A stretch of DNA of 41,656 nt from Candidatus Obscuribacterales bacterium (GCA_019748395.1 JAIEPM010000456.1:1-41656), one strand, 5' to 3'. Shown: positions 9,423 through 17,451, counted from the stretch's first letter. Made by a program: numbers and translations. Notes: a model not told the origin generated them from the sequence alone.

Positions 9423-9710
9423 TTAAGTTTCAAGAAAACCGTCATTGCTTAGCTGCTCAATCAGCTCGATGACGGTTTCTTCTTGGCATTCATCAGCCAG
9501 GAGATTCTTTAGTTCCTGAATTATTTCGCTGATTTGATGGCTGCCGTCGCAATATTCCCAGACTATGGCGCCTAAAGTGCTCAGCGTCACGCCCTTGTTT
9601 CCTTCAAGGTCGTATAGCGCCAGAAACCCGTCTGGAAGCAGCACACTGCTGATGTTTTTATGGCGTAAAGGTTTGAAAATTGCTGTCATCGGGAAAATGG
9701 TATCATGCAT
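9423..9710 (-). CDS. PqqD-family (RiPP recognition element) protein
   Basis: 95 aa, matching the PqqD fold in length and pattern: an N-terminal strand pair around VLLPDGFLALYDL, then the signature TLSTLGAIVWEYCDG (Leu-Gly-Ala-x-x-Trp-Glu-x-Cys-Asp-Gly) and a C-terminal helix pair ending in LSNDGFLET. PqqD proteins bind leader peptides of ribosomally made, modified peptides and present them to modifying enzymes. Its neighbours are an HprK-like kinase and an uncharacterised nucleotidyltransferase, a trio known from PqqD/HprK-related genome loci and, in part, from lasso peptide clusters with tailoring kinases. The first ATG (9710) overlaps the start codon of an alternative opposite-strand reading frame; an in-frame ATG at 9689 is an alternative. 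No good ribosome site precedes either. Confidence 0.8.
   Translation of the reverse strand: MHDTIFPMTAIFKPLRHKNISSVLLPDGFLALYDLEGNKGVTLSTLGAIVWEYCDGSHQISEIIQELKNLLADECQEETVIELIEQLSNDGFLET
9436..9478 (+). terminator. Hairpin terminator of dapL embedded in pqqD-like coding sequence
   Basis: AAACCGTCAT (9436-9445) pairs with ATGACGGTTT (9469-9478), with a nested AGCTG/CAGCT stem (9451-9455/9462-9466), followed by TCTTCTTGG on the plus strand. It starts about 30 bases after the dapL stop and lies within the 3' end of the opposite-strand gene. Confidence 0.6.
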
Positions 9711-9737
9711 CCACGTGTTAAGGGAAAGTCACCCATT

Positions 9738-9941
9738 ATGCAAAATGAAGCCGAGCAGAAAAATCTTCAAAGCACTGATTTGAATCAGGAATCTTGCGTT
9801 AACGGAATTTCTCGTGCCGAATTCTTGAAGAAGCTGATGGGCAAAGCGGCGGTTGGTGCTCTAGTTGTGAGTACTGTTCACTACCAGGCTTTTAAACCTG
9901 CGCCGGCTAAAGCTGCAAATACGATGATGGGTCCAAACTAA
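9738..9941 (+). CDS. Small peptide with degenerate Tat-like leader (candidate precursor or substrate of the PqqD/HprK locus)
   Basis: 67 aa from the ATG at 9738, which has a clear AGGGAAAG ribosome site at 9721-9728; an ATG at 9705 in frame has none. The sequence contains SRAEFLKK, which looks like a twin-arginine motif SRRxFLK with the second Arg replaced by Ala, then a hydrophobic stretch GKAAVGALVVSTVHYQAF, and PAPAKAA, a plausible signal peptidase site. Cleavage there would leave only a mini-peptide of about seven residues (NTMMGPN). The gene is divergent from pqqD and its stop overlaps the hprK-like stop by four bases, so it sits antisense inside the cluster. It may be a RiPP-like precursor, a small membrane peptide, or a relic of a Tat substrate. 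Role is inferred from context only. Confidence 0.55.
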   Translation: MQNEAEQKNLQSTDLNQESCVNGISRAEFLKKLMGKAAVGALVVSTVHYQAFKPAPAKAANTMMGPN

Positions 9942-10675
9942 TAAACTCCCCTATCTACTAAGTCCAGCCGCTGCTCCAGGCTGCCGTTCTCAATTGTTTT
10001 AAGTTTGGCGTTTTCCAGAACACTGCTGATTATTTCCATGTGTTTGGGGGCGTAAAGCGCGTTTGTTAAATGAACGATTGTTCGCAGAAACTCGCCTGTA
10101 CCTAGCTCTTCAATCTTAAATTGAGCATCCGGGAGACTGCTTTTCAGAAACCAGAGTTCTGATGGTGCTCGGCCTCGTTCCTGAGAGAAGCTCTCTACCG
10201 AAGCTAACCAGCGGTTTTTTACAAGCTGAATCTGCTTCCAGTCACTTAAGTTTTGAAGTAAGCGCCAGCCTCCTTCTCGAATTGAGAGTGGAATACAGTA
10301 GGGAATTACATGAGCTTCTGATTCATCAAAAATGCTCAAATCTTCGCTTAGTACCTTCCAGTTTCTTGTCAGGGCTAAGGCTGTTGTGAGCGTAGTTTTG
10401 CCGCCGAATGAGGGACCAACCAGCATTATGCAGCGCTTCCCTTTGACAAGAGTGGAAGAATGCAGATACATGTTTTTGCTGTGAGAATCTCTAGCTGTTT
10501 CAACTAGAATCGCTATGCTTTCCTCCAGGCTCAAGTTTTTCGATATGCCTGAAAATGGCTTCAAATCAGAATCGAGCTCAAAATCAGTATGGAATAATTT
10601 CGTGACAAGCTCCAGGTTTTGCCGGTGCAGTCCATGCAGCGAAACACGACAATTTCCTATGATCAGGCTATTCAT
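9938..10675 (-). CDS. HPr kinase-related (HprK-like) P-loop kinase
   Basis: 245 aa. The P-loop GPSFGGKTTL (from residue 87, Lys93) follows the strand HSSTLVKGKRCIMLV, and LSEDLSIFD (110-117) matches the acidic metal-binding strand of HprK C-terminal-domain relatives. No N-terminal HPr kinase regulatory domain and no HPr partner are present here, so it is not the classical catabolite-repression HprK. Family members of this size accompany PqqD and NTP_transf_5 genes, and some in lasso clusters phosphorylate the peptide C-terminal Ser. Its start overlaps the upstream nucleotidyltransferase-like gene by eight bases, so translation is coupled. Substrate is unknown; the adjacent small peptide is a candidate but has no C-terminal Ser. 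Confidence 0.8.
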   Translation of the reverse strand: MNSLIIGNCRVSLHGLHRQNLELVTKLFHTDFELDSDLKPFSGISKNLSLEESIAILVETARDSHSKNMYLHSSTLVKGKRCIMLVGPSFGGKTTLTTALALTRNWKVLSEDLSIFDESEAHVIPYCIPLSIREGGWRLLQNLSDWKQIQLVKNRWLASVESFSQERGRAPSELWFLKSSLPDAQFKIEELGTGEFLRTIVHLTNALYAPKHMEIISSVLENAKLKTIENGSLEQRLDLVDRGVY

Positions 10676-11912
10676 TAATCGTGTCCCTTCTCAAATGAGG
10701 ATCTCCGTGCTCTGCCTTTAGTGCTCTCATAACGGCTTTTGGAAAGTGTTTAAATGCCAGGTAGCCCGGTCTGAGAGCCGGATAGAGGAAATGAAATGAT
10801 TCGGGCAGGGGTATGGCTTGCCAGTCTTGAATTTTGGGCTGGAAAATCAACTGACTTATGGTTTTGATTTTTTGCTCATTGCCTTCAGCCATTTCCGACC
10901 AGAACTGCCATTTTGTCAGAAGTCTCGCCTCGTGGCTGCACAAATTTGTATTGAATCTATCGAGCACATTATGGGCAAGCAACTTAGCTTTGGCATGTTT
11001 GATTCTTAGCTTTTCCATCTGCGGGTCCAGCTGAAGTTCAGGCAGCTTAGCTGCAAGCTCTGCGGCAAGAGCCAACATAAGTCCTTCTTGGCGCTTTTCC
11101 ATGTCAGCAAGGATGCAAGACCAATCGAGGCTCCGTTCGCAAAAAAGCCGGGCAATGTCGCCAATCCATGAAATTCGCTCCCAGAGGTGTTTGCTTGAAT
11201 GCAAGATCAGTGTCGGCAGCAATGCCTCAATTGTCGGAACTTTGATTTTCCCGCCTGCAAAGTCCATCATCTGGCTGTTTTCGAAAAGCCACTCGCATTT
11301 GAATTTTGAAAGTAATTCCTCATCCATTCCCCAGTGAAGATCTATATAGTGTTCACCGTTGGAAAATGTCCATTCGTTTTGAAGTTTATCGAAAGCCTTG
11401 CTGCAAATGAATTCATTTGTCAGGCGGTTTAGAGAGTTCTTTCTGATTGCTTGATAACCGAGTTCAACTAGTTTTCGGCGAGCGCTTAAAGCTTTTTCCG
11501 GTCGACAGAGAATGTCAATATCAAAGGTTTCTCTCAGTGCAGGGTGCCCGTGCAGGAGCTCGGCCAGGGGGGCACCCTTGAGCACAACTAAGTCGATCCC
11601 TTCCTGCGCAAACAATTCGAAGATACGCCTTGTTTCAACTGCCAGCATTTGATTCTGAAAAGCAAGTCCCAGGTAAGTTTCCTGCAGTTTGCTGATCACT
11701 TCTGCAGGGATCAGGTCGGCATGCCATTTGAGATTGTGGTGCAGGAATGGTCTCAGGCGGTGATGCTCACCAGCTTTCAACAGTTCTTGCCAGTTACAAT
11801 TTCGTTCCTGTAAAAGCTTTCGAATTTGCTCCTGCCCTGCTCCATCTTTTGGGAGTGGGCGCGCAGATAAGAGCAGCAATTCAAGTTCCGGTCTTAATGG
11901 AATCTCTGTCAT
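10668..11912 (-). CDS. Nucleotidyltransferase-family protein (NTP_transf_5-like)
   Basis: 414 aa from the chosen start MTEIPLRPELE; the open frame extends 29 codons upstream to 11999, but that extension is not typical of the family and no strong ribosome site distinguishes the two. Residues in the first half show the family pattern: HHRLRPFLHHNL, then VVLKGAPLAELLHG (Lys-Gly) and LRETFDIDIL with the Asp-x-Asp metal site of the nucleotidyltransferase fold, then HYIDLHWGMDEEL. These uncharacterised proteins are regularly found with PqqD-like and HprK-like genes and near lasso peptide genes. It probably transfers a nucleotide to, or from, a peptide or protein in this locus (inference). It is the first gene of the minus-strand operon. 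Confidence 0.75.
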   Translation of the reverse strand: MTEIPLRPELELLLLSARPLPKDGAGQEQIRKLLQERNCNWQELLKAGEHHRLRPFLHHNLKWHADLIPAEVISKLQETYLGLAFQNQMLAVETRRIFELFAQEGIDLVVLKGAPLAELLHGHPALRETFDIDILCRPEKALSARRKLVELGYQAIRKNSLNRLTNEFICSKAFDKLQNEWTFSNGEHYIDLHWGMDEELLSKFKCEWLFENSQMMDFAGGKIKVPTIEALLPTLILHSSKHLWERISWIGDIARLFCERSLDWSCILADMEKRQEGLMLALAAELAAKLPELQLDPQMEKLRIKHAKAKLLAHNVLDRFNTNLCSHEARLLTKWQFWSEMAEGNEQKIKTISQLIFQPKIQDWQAIPLPESFHFLYPALRPGYLAFKHFPKAVMRALKAEHGDPHLRRDTINE

Positions 11913-12118
11913 GAACTTAATGATACTAGAGCTCGGGAAATGACCGGATTTTGCCGAAAACAGTTGCCAAGCTCGTAGAAATACGCAGAAAAAGTGCATT
12001 TAAGTGCATCTCACTACGTATTCTCCGCCCCTCGATACATGAATATTTCACAACTCAAAAGGTAGGATAAGCACACATCGGGGTTGATGTAGAAAAACGA
12101 CGGGCTCGGCTTTCAAAT

Positions 12119-12167
12119 CAGGAACGGACCAATTCGGGGGTCGGTTTCTAGGGACTATTCCTGTTTT
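12119..12167 (+). promoter_or_regulatory. Two-tier hairpin followed by TTTT in the leader of the Cys-rich protein gene
   Basis: CAGGAA (12119-12124) pairs with TTCCTG (12158-12163), enclosing a second pairing of GGACC with GGTC around 12126-12142, and TTTTC follows immediately. It ends just before the ribosome site GGAG (12172-12175). The shape is that of an attenuator or leader terminator. No riboswitch class is recognised. Confidence 0.35.
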
Positions 12168-12186
12168 CTATGGAGTAAAGCGACAA

Positions 12187-13602
12187 ATGTCGGATTGTAT
12201 GGATTTTTCAGGCGCTCCAGCTGCCGTATGTACTGAAGGCTCCTGCTTTGCAGGTGAGTGTTGGGCGCCATCCTGTTGTGACAGCGTATCGGTCTCATCT
12301 AATGTCTCGACCTACGACAGCGGGATTAGTAGAACATCTTCCACCCTGGACATGAGCACAAGCAGCCTTTACGGCTCAGCCGCTGCTCCTGAAGTTCGGG
12401 GAGCACTCGACTCCAGTAAGAGTGCCAGCCAGCTTGTGCAGGATGGCACCTTTATTCAGTCCAACCGCGCACCGCGACTTGATCAAAACGATCGGGCCGC
12501 CGGTGAACAACCGAAAATCACAGTCACCACCGATAATACCGTTACTCCCGACTATATAGTTCGTCAGGACGGCAAGGTTGAAGTTGTCGGCAATCCTGAT
12601 GCCGGCGCCAAAGCCAACGGCAATTATCGAATTCAGGTCGAGCCCGGTGCAAGCCAACAAGCCACGGATGACCTGGTCAAATATCTTGGAGATCGCATTC
12701 AACAGAAAGACCCGAGCGCACAGGTAAGTCTTGAAGCAGCTCCTGGACTGGTTTCTGAGTCTATCGCCAGCAGATTCAATAAGAACTCGCCTGAAAATCC
12801 GGAAAACACTCCCGAAGATCAGAACCCGCCAGACGACAGCCCGAGCGATCCGGGCGGCGGTGGTGGTGGCGGTGGCGGTTGCCCCAACAGCCCAAGCGAC
12901 ACTTCGCCGGACAACTCTCCGCAGGATACGCCTCAAGACACGCCCAACGAAACCAATCCTCCTTCCGATGTGCCCAGCACAGTTCTGGCAGGACCGATGG
13001 ACAACATTGTTGACGCTGCTCGTCTCAATACATGGGACAATCCTACAAACGGTGCGATCGGCGCTTATGAAATCAACTCGGTTGGCTGGTTCTCCAGCTG
13101 GCTGGACGAAGAAATGATGGCTGAACTCGGCAATCCTCCCGATTACAGAAAGCTCGGCAAAGTTCTGGCCAAGCACAAAAATAACCCCAAGTTCAAAGCT
13201 CGTCTCGACAATATGAGAGAACAGGGCGACAGCAAGGGTGCAGAAAAAATCGAAGGATTATTCAATCGCCTTTCAGATGAAAAAGAATCGGCATTTGCTG
13301 AAAACTTCGGTATCTTCCTGAATGGTCAAAAGGAAGGTGGACGCAACGCCACCGGCGAAGAAATGATCAATTTCATGGATAAGGATCTGCAAAGAGCAAT
13401 CGCCAGCTCCCGTATGTGCGATATCGCCCACGAAGCCGGTGTAAAGATCAAGGATCTCAGTCCTGAAATGTCAGCCAAAATGGCACTTTCCGGCGCTCTT
13501 GGTCATGTGCCCAATGAAAAAGAAATGAGCGACTACAACAAATACTTGCAAGTAGTGGCATCACGTTTCAAACCGGCCAGAACCGAACTTGCTCAGAAAT
13601 AA
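12187..13602 (+). CDS. Unknown protein: Cys-rich N-terminus, Pro/Asp-rich and poly-Gly linker, helical C-terminus
   Basis: 471 aa, not recognised. The first 31 residues contain six cysteines (C4, C15, C20, C25, C30, C31) with no signal peptide, which could be a metal-binding or redox patch. A Ser/Thr-rich stretch and a small domain around 115-190 (DYIVRQDGKVEVVGN; YRIQVEPGAS) follow. Then comes a disordered linker rich in Pro, Asp, Ser and Asn with nine consecutive Gly, and a C-terminal domain (about 280-471) containing GAIGAYEIN, many charged helices and RFKPARTELAQK. A faint resemblance of GAYEIN to lysozyme-fold motifs is not enough for a call. The gene stands alone with a structured leader upstream and two hairpins downstream. 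Confidence 0.75.
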   Translation: MSDCMDFSGAPAAVCTEGSCFAGECWAPSCCDSVSVSSNVSTYDSGISRTSSTLDMSTSSLYGSAAAPEVRGALDSSKSASQLVQDGTFIQSNRAPRLDQNDRAAGEQPKITVTTDNTVTPDYIVRQDGKVEVVGNPDAGAKANGNYRIQVEPGASQQATDDLVKYLGDRIQQKDPSAQVSLEAAPGLVSESIASRFNKNSPENPENTPEDQNPPDDSPSDPGGGGGGGGGCPNSPSDTSPDNSPQDTPQDTPNETNPPSDVPSTVLAGPMDNIVDAARLNTWDNPTNGAIGAYEINSVGWFSSWLDEEMMAELGNPPDYRKLGKVLAKHKNNPKFKARLDNMREQGDSKGAEKIEGLFNRLSDEKESAFAENFGIFLNGQKEGGRNATGEEMINFMDKDLQRAIASSRMCDIAHEAGVKIKDLSPEMSAKMALSGALGHVPNEKEMSDYNKYLQVVASRFKPARTELAQK

Positions 13603-13626
13603 TTGAATCTGAACTAAAGTAACTGA

Positions 13627-13655
13627 GAATGCGAGTCTTTCATGGGCTCGCATTC
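13627..13655 (+). terminator. Hairpin after the Cys-rich protein gene
   Basis: GAATGCGAG (13627-13635) and CTCGCATTC (13647-13655) form a 9-bp stem with an 11-base loop, 24 bases after the stop, followed by TTGCTTGCG. The U-tract is weak, and a better terminator follows. Confidence 0.5.
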
Positions 13656-13699
13656 TTGCTTGCGAAACTCTGTATGGAGCGCGATTTCAATTAAACGAA

Positions 13700-13734
13700 A
13701 AGAGGACGGTCGTCGGGCGCCGTCCTCTTTTTCT
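13700..13734. terminator. Bidirectional intrinsic terminator between converging genes
   Basis: AAGAGGACGG (13700-13709) pairs with CCGTCCTCTT (13720-13729) and is followed by TTTTTC on the plus strand; on the minus strand the stem is followed by a T-run as well. It serves the plus-strand gene ending at 13602 and the minus-strand dehydrogenase ending at 13747. Confidence 0.85.
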
Positions 13735-13746
13735 TGGAACTCGAGC

Positions 13747-15330
13747 TTAGATTTTTTCGCTGACTACTTTGCCCTGGCTGAAAAGCATCAGGTAATCGGG
13801 TCCACCAGCTTTTGAATCGGTGCCGCTCATATTGAAACCACCAAATGGGTGAACTCCAACCAGCGCGCCGGTGCACTTGCGATTTAAGTAGAGATTGCCG
13901 ACATGGAAGTCGGCTGCTGCTTCATCGAGGTGAGCGCGGCTGCCTGTGTAAACGGCGCCGGTTAAGCCGAACTCGGTATTGTTGGCAATTTGCATTGCAT
14001 GTTCCCAGCTGTCGGCTTTGATGAAAGCAAGCACCGGTCCGAAGATTTCTTCCAGAGAAATGCGAGCTTCCGGTTTGATATCGGCAATGATAGTCGGCTC
14101 AATGAAGAAACCTTTGTCTTCATTTTCGAAAGCCTTGCCGCCGGTCATCAAGCGACCTTCTTTCTTGCCGATTTCAATGTAATTGAGAATGCTTTCGTAA
14201 GCCGATTTTGAAGCAACCGGTCCCAGGAAGCTTGTTTTTTCTTCGGGCTTGCCGATAACCAGCTTCTTGGTTTTTTCAACAACTTTTTCAAGGACTTTGT
14301 CGTAAACATCTTTGTGCACGATTGCTCTTGAGCAAGCCGAGCACTTTTGACCCTGGAAGCCGAAAGCGGCTGCAACAATGCCGTCTGAGGCTGCTTCCAG
14401 ATCTGCATCGGCATCAACGACGATACCGTCTTTGCCGCCCATTTCAGCAATAACTCGCTTGATCCAGATTTGACCGGGCTGAGTTTTGGCAGCCAGTTCA
14501 TTGATTCGCAGACCAACTTCTTTTGAGCCTGTGAAAGCAATGTAGCGAGTTTTCGGATGCTGAACCAGATAATCGCCGACTGATGCTCCCGGACCGGGAA
14601 CGAAGTTTACAACGCCCTTCGGAACGCCGACTTCTTCCAGAATTTGGATGAACTGATAAGCAATTGTCGGTGTGTCGCTTGATGGTTTGAGAATTACCGT
14701 GTTGCCCGCCACAATTGAAGCTGTAGTCATTCCAACCAGAATTGCAAGTGGGAAGTTCCAGGGCGGAATAACCAGCCCGACACCGAGCGGAATGTAGGAG
14801 AGTTTGTTCTTTTCGCCTGCAATCGGTACTAGCGGAGCCGGATTTGCCAGTCTGAGCATTTCGCGACCGTAATACTCACAGAAGTCTATTGATTCGGCGA
14901 CATCGGCGTCGGCTTCCGCCCAGTTTTTGCCGATTTCGAGAACCAGCCAGGCAGAAAGTTCAAACTTGCGATTGCGCATGATGGCGGCAGCTTTGAAAAG
15001 ATATTCGGCTCTTTTTTCAGGAGCAACTTTTTTCCAGCTTTCAAATGCGGTAAGAGCTGCACTCATTGCCTTTTCGGCATGTTCTGTATTTGCTTTTGAG
15101 AACTTACCGATTACTTGAGAGGGGCAGCTCGGATTGGTTGATACCAACAAATCGCTTGTTTCAATGCGCTCGCCGTTTATTATCAACGGATACTGGCGAC
15201 CAAATTGCGCGCGCACAGTTTTCAGGGCTTCCTTCATTGCCTTTTCGTTTTCAGGATTTGAAAAATCGGTAAAAGGCTCGGTTTTGAATTCAGTCACTGA
15301 GACTGCTTCTTTCGGCAAAGTGGTCGGCAT
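13747..15330 (-). CDS. rocA: 1-pyrroline-5-carboxylate (L-glutamate gamma-semialdehyde) dehydrogenase, RocA/PruA-type
   Basis: 527 aa from MPTTLPKEAV, chosen because GGGGAG lies seven bases upstream; the open frame extends 12 codons further without a ribosome site. It is an aldehyde dehydrogenase of the NAD(P)-dependent superfamily: PPWNFPL (Asn192), IVAGNTVILKPSS, FTGSKEVG (NAD-binding turn), catalytic base Glu296 in AEMGGKDG and nucleophile Cys330 in GQKCSACSR. The long N-terminus, the GQKCSACSR block and the C-terminal PFGGFNMSGTDSKAGGPDYL fit the monofunctional P5C dehydrogenase group. It oxidises glutamate semialdehyde from proline or arginine degradation to glutamate. No proline dehydrogenase gene is adjacent. 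The gene is monocistronic. Confidence 0.9.
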   Translation of the reverse strand: MPTTLPKEAVSVTEFKTEPFTDFSNPENEKAMKEALKTVRAQFGRQYPLIINGERIETSDLLVSTNPSCPSQVIGKFSKANTEHAEKAMSAALTAFESWKKVAPEKRAEYLFKAAAIMRNRKFELSAWLVLEIGKNWAEADADVAESIDFCEYYGREMLRLANPAPLVPIAGEKNKLSYIPLGVGLVIPPWNFPLAILVGMTTASIVAGNTVILKPSSDTPTIAYQFIQILEEVGVPKGVVNFVPGPGASVGDYLVQHPKTRYIAFTGSKEVGLRINELAAKTQPGQIWIKRVIAEMGGKDGIVVDADADLEAASDGIVAAAFGFQGQKCSACSRAIVHKDVYDKVLEKVVEKTKKLVIGKPEEKTSFLGPVASKSAYESILNYIEIGKKEGRLMTGGKAFENEDKGFFIEPTIIADIKPEARISLEEIFGPVLAFIKADSWEHAMQIANNTEFGLTGAVYTGSRAHLDEAAADFHVGNLYLNRKCTGALVGVHPFGGFNMSGTDSKAGGPDYLMLFSQGKVVSEKI

Positions 15331-15625
15331 AAAAATTCTCCCCAATATTGATGAGACGTCCATCATTATCGCTAGTAAATTCTCTCTATGCCTTTAGTTT
15401 CATACTTTCTCAATGCAGCGCTTGACATAAGCTTTGCATTTGAACTTGATTTCTCTTAAAGGACTTAAATTCTTCTTGAATAAAGGAATGGATCTCAAGT
15501 GCTCGAGGCGGGCTTTCGATGAGCTTCCGGACTGCTCTATATACATCCCCCATATTTCAAAGAGACTTGTCTTGGATGCCGTTTCTTCGGTATTTTTATA
15601 GAAACAAGAGCAACAGGGGTGTGTC
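15331..15625. other. Divergent intergenic region between rocA and thyA
   Basis: 295 bases. A TTGACA hexamer at 15422-15427 could be a plus-strand -35 box, but the hexamer 17 bases later is a poor -10. An AGGGG ribosome site (around 15615) precedes the thyA ATG. I see no gene; the one antisense reading frame here runs deep into thyA and lacks protein-like composition. Confidence 0.35.
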
Positions 15626-16444
15626 ATGGAGCAGTACCATAGCCAGATCCGGCAAATACTCGAGCAGGGTGAGCGTCGGGAAGACCGCACCGGCACCGGC
15701 ACGATTTCAGTTTTCGGAATGCAAGCCAAGTACGACTTGAGAGAAGGCTTTCCGCTTTTGACAACAAAAAAGGTGCTTTTCTCCGCGGTCGTGCGCGAGC
15801 TGCTCTGGTTTTTGCGTGGCTCGACCAATATAAATGATGAGCTCACCCAATACACGCCGATCTGGGACGCATGGGCGGCTGAGGACGGCGAGCTCGGACC
15901 GATTTACGGCTATCAGTGGCGCAAATGGCCCAGGTATATTCAAGTGGAAGCAGGCTCGGACCTGTATAGAAAAGAGCACGTAGATCAGATTCAAAATTTG
16001 CTTGATGAAATCAAAAGCAATCCCAACAGCCGCCGCCTTATAGTAAACGCCTGGAATGTTGCCGATCTCGATCGAATGGCACTTCCGCCCTGTCATTTGC
16101 TTTTCCAGTTTTACGTGATTAACGGCAGGCTTGATTGCCAACTTTATCAGCGCTCGGCAGACATGGCTCTGGGTGTGCCTTTTAACATAGCCAGCTATGC
16201 TTTGTTGATGATGATGATTGCGCAGGAGTGCAATTTGACCCCCGGAATTTTCACCCATACGATAGGCGACGCACATATTTACTTGAATCATATCGAAGGA
16301 CTGCAAAAGCAGCTTCAGCGTGAATCAAGAGAGCAGCCTGTTGTTGAGATAGCAAAGAAGCCTTTCTTTGAACTGCAGTTTGAGGACTTCAAGCTTTTGA
16401 ATTATGATCCGCATCCATTCATCAAATTCCCTGTGGCTGTATAA
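15626..16444 (+). CDS. thyA: Thymidylate synthase ThyA
   Basis: 272 aa, close to the usual 264. The nucleophile is Cys156 in [12 protein letters not shown]; Arg21 (EDRTGTGT) and the block [19 protein letters not shown] (Arg176, Asp179, Asn187) bind dUMP and folate; GDAHIYLNH is the late conserved motif. It methylates dUMP using methylenetetrahydrofolate, producing dihydrofolate, which the DHFR encoded 100 bases downstream recycles. The region 90-125 holds a moderate insert relative to the shortest bacterial enzymes. Function is secure. Confidence 0.97.
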   Translation: MEQYHSQIRQILEQGERREDRTGTGTISVFGMQAKYDLREGFPLLTTKKVLFSAVVRELLWFLRGSTNINDELTQYTPIWDAWAAEDGELGPIYGYQWRKWPRYIQVEAGSDLYRKEHVDQIQNLLDEIKSNPNSRRLIVNAWNVADLDRMALPPCHLLFQFYVINGRLDCQLYQRSADMALGVPFNIASYALLMMMIAQECNLTPGIFTHTIGDAHIYLNHIEGLQKQLQRESREQPVVEIAKKPFFELQFEDFKLLNYDPHPFIKFPVAV

Positions 16445-16543
16445 GTCGCCTGTTTTAGCAGCCGGTCCGCTTTGCGGCTGTCGGGGCGCTTGCTTGCTTT
16501 TTCTGTGTATACTTAGGGTTTGAGAGGATCTGGAGCTGAGCGA

Positions 16544-17071
16544 TTGGATTTTAATATCGTAGTTGCAGTCGATTCAGAGCATGGAATCGGCAAAAACAAT
16601 ACACTGCCCTGGCGTCTTTCCGGCGATTTGAAGTTTTTCAAGCAACTGACCTGTCATGCAAGTGCGGGCAAGCAAAATGCCGTGATTATGGGTCGGAAAA
16701 CCTGGGATTCACTGCCTGCTAAAGTAAAACCTCTACCTGAGCGGCTGAATATTGTGCTGAGCCGACAGAGCAATTTAGCTTTGCCGGAAGGTGTTTTGCA
16801 GGCGAATTCACTTGAATCGGCGCTTTCTCTTTGCCATGAAAGTGAAATCTCGGAAATATTTGTGATTGGAGGGTCTGAGCTATTTAAGACAGCTCTTGAG
16901 GATCCAGGACTGAAGCGTGTATATTTGACTGAGATATATAAGAGCTTCGATTGTGATGTATTCTTTCCTGACTATCGTGGCAAGCTTGCTTTGCAATCAG
17001 GCTCCGATCGCATCACTGAAAACGAAATCGATTATTCATTCAAAATTTTGGAACCGCTGGGAAAGGTTTGA
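16544..17071 (+). CDS. folA: Dihydrofolate reductase
   Basis: 175 aa from a TTG start at 16544, preferred because GGAG (16532-16535) lies eight bases upstream and because DFNIVVAVDSEHGIG then aligns with the normal DHFR N-terminus; an upstream TTG at 16520 is in frame but poorly placed. Visible motifs are GIGKNNTLPWRLSGDLKFF (active-site acidic residue Asp28), MGRKTWDSLP and the FVIGGSELF nucleotide-binding Gly-Gly, then VYLTEIY. It reduces dihydrofolate to tetrahydrofolate and pairs functionally with thyA just upstream. Confidence 0.95.
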   Translation: MDFNIVVAVDSEHGIGKNNTLPWRLSGDLKFFKQLTCHASAGKQNAVIMGRKTWDSLPAKVKPLPERLNIVLSRQSNLALPEGVLQANSLESALSLCHESEISEIFVIGGSELFKTALEDPGLKRVYLTEIYKSFDCDVFFPDYRGKLALQSGSDRITENEIDYSFKILEPLGKV

Positions 17072-17075
17072 GCAA

Positions 17076-17435
17076 ATGTACAAAGGCGCAGTTTTGCTGG
17101 TTCTTGCTTCTTTAACAAGTTTTTTTGTAGTACCGTCTCTGGCGGCCAATAAAGGCGATGCTAAAAGGGGAGCCAAAGTTTTTCAAGCAATGCAATGTGC
17201 TATTTGCCACACGGATGGCGGTAATAATTTGAATCCGGAAAGACCGATTAAGGGCGCCGAGTTTTTGAAACGTTATCCGCTCAAAGACAATGCTGCTCTG
17301 GAAAAGGCTATCAGAGCGGGGATTCCGAACAAGGGCATGCCCGACTTCGGCAAAGACAAATTGAGTGATACCGACATGATTGATCTTGTGGCTTATATTC
17401 GCAGTCTTTCTGAAAGCGCTAAAAAAGGCAAATAG
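17076..17435 (+). CDS. Secreted mono-haem cytochrome c (class I, c6/cbb3-domain-like)
   Basis: 119 aa from the ATG at 17076, four bases after the folA stop and behind GGAAAGG; a longer in-frame start exists but would destroy the signal peptide. Residues 1-23 are a Sec signal peptide ending VPSLA. The haem site is CAICH (Cys41, Cys44, His45) and a probable axial Met is Met88 in NKGMPDFG. The mature protein is about 96 residues, acting as a soluble electron carrier outside the cytoplasmic membrane. Its haem would be attached by ResB/CcsA encoded at 2643-5014. Its location between folA and aat has no obvious functional meaning. Confidence 0.9.
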   Translation: MYKGAVLLVLASLTSFFVVPSLAANKGDAKRGAKVFQAMQCAICHTDGGNNLNPERPIKGAEFLKRYPLKDNAALEKAIRAGIPNKGMPDFGKDKLSDTDMIDLVAYIRSLSESAKKGK

Positions 17436-17451
17436 AAACGGGGCTTTTGAT

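Noticed and set aside
9938-10675. Classical HPr kinase/phosphorylase of sugar regulation
   Set aside because: Only the P-loop half is present, the motif differs, and neither HPr nor PTS genes are nearby.
9423-11912. Complete lasso peptide cluster
   Set aside because: A PqqD-like protein, kinase and nucleotidyltransferase are present, but no transglutaminase-like B2 protease or asparagine-synthetase-like cyclase lies in the window.
12376-13176. 266-aa minus-strand reading frame opposite the Cys-rich protein gene
   Set aside because: It is rich in Arg/Val/Ile from the complement of the Pro/Asp/Gly linker and has no start signal; the plus-strand gene has a ribosome site and terminators.
15400-15855. 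151-aa minus-strand reading frame overlapping thyA
   Set aside because: It is antisense to the conserved thyA N-terminus and shows no domain pattern.
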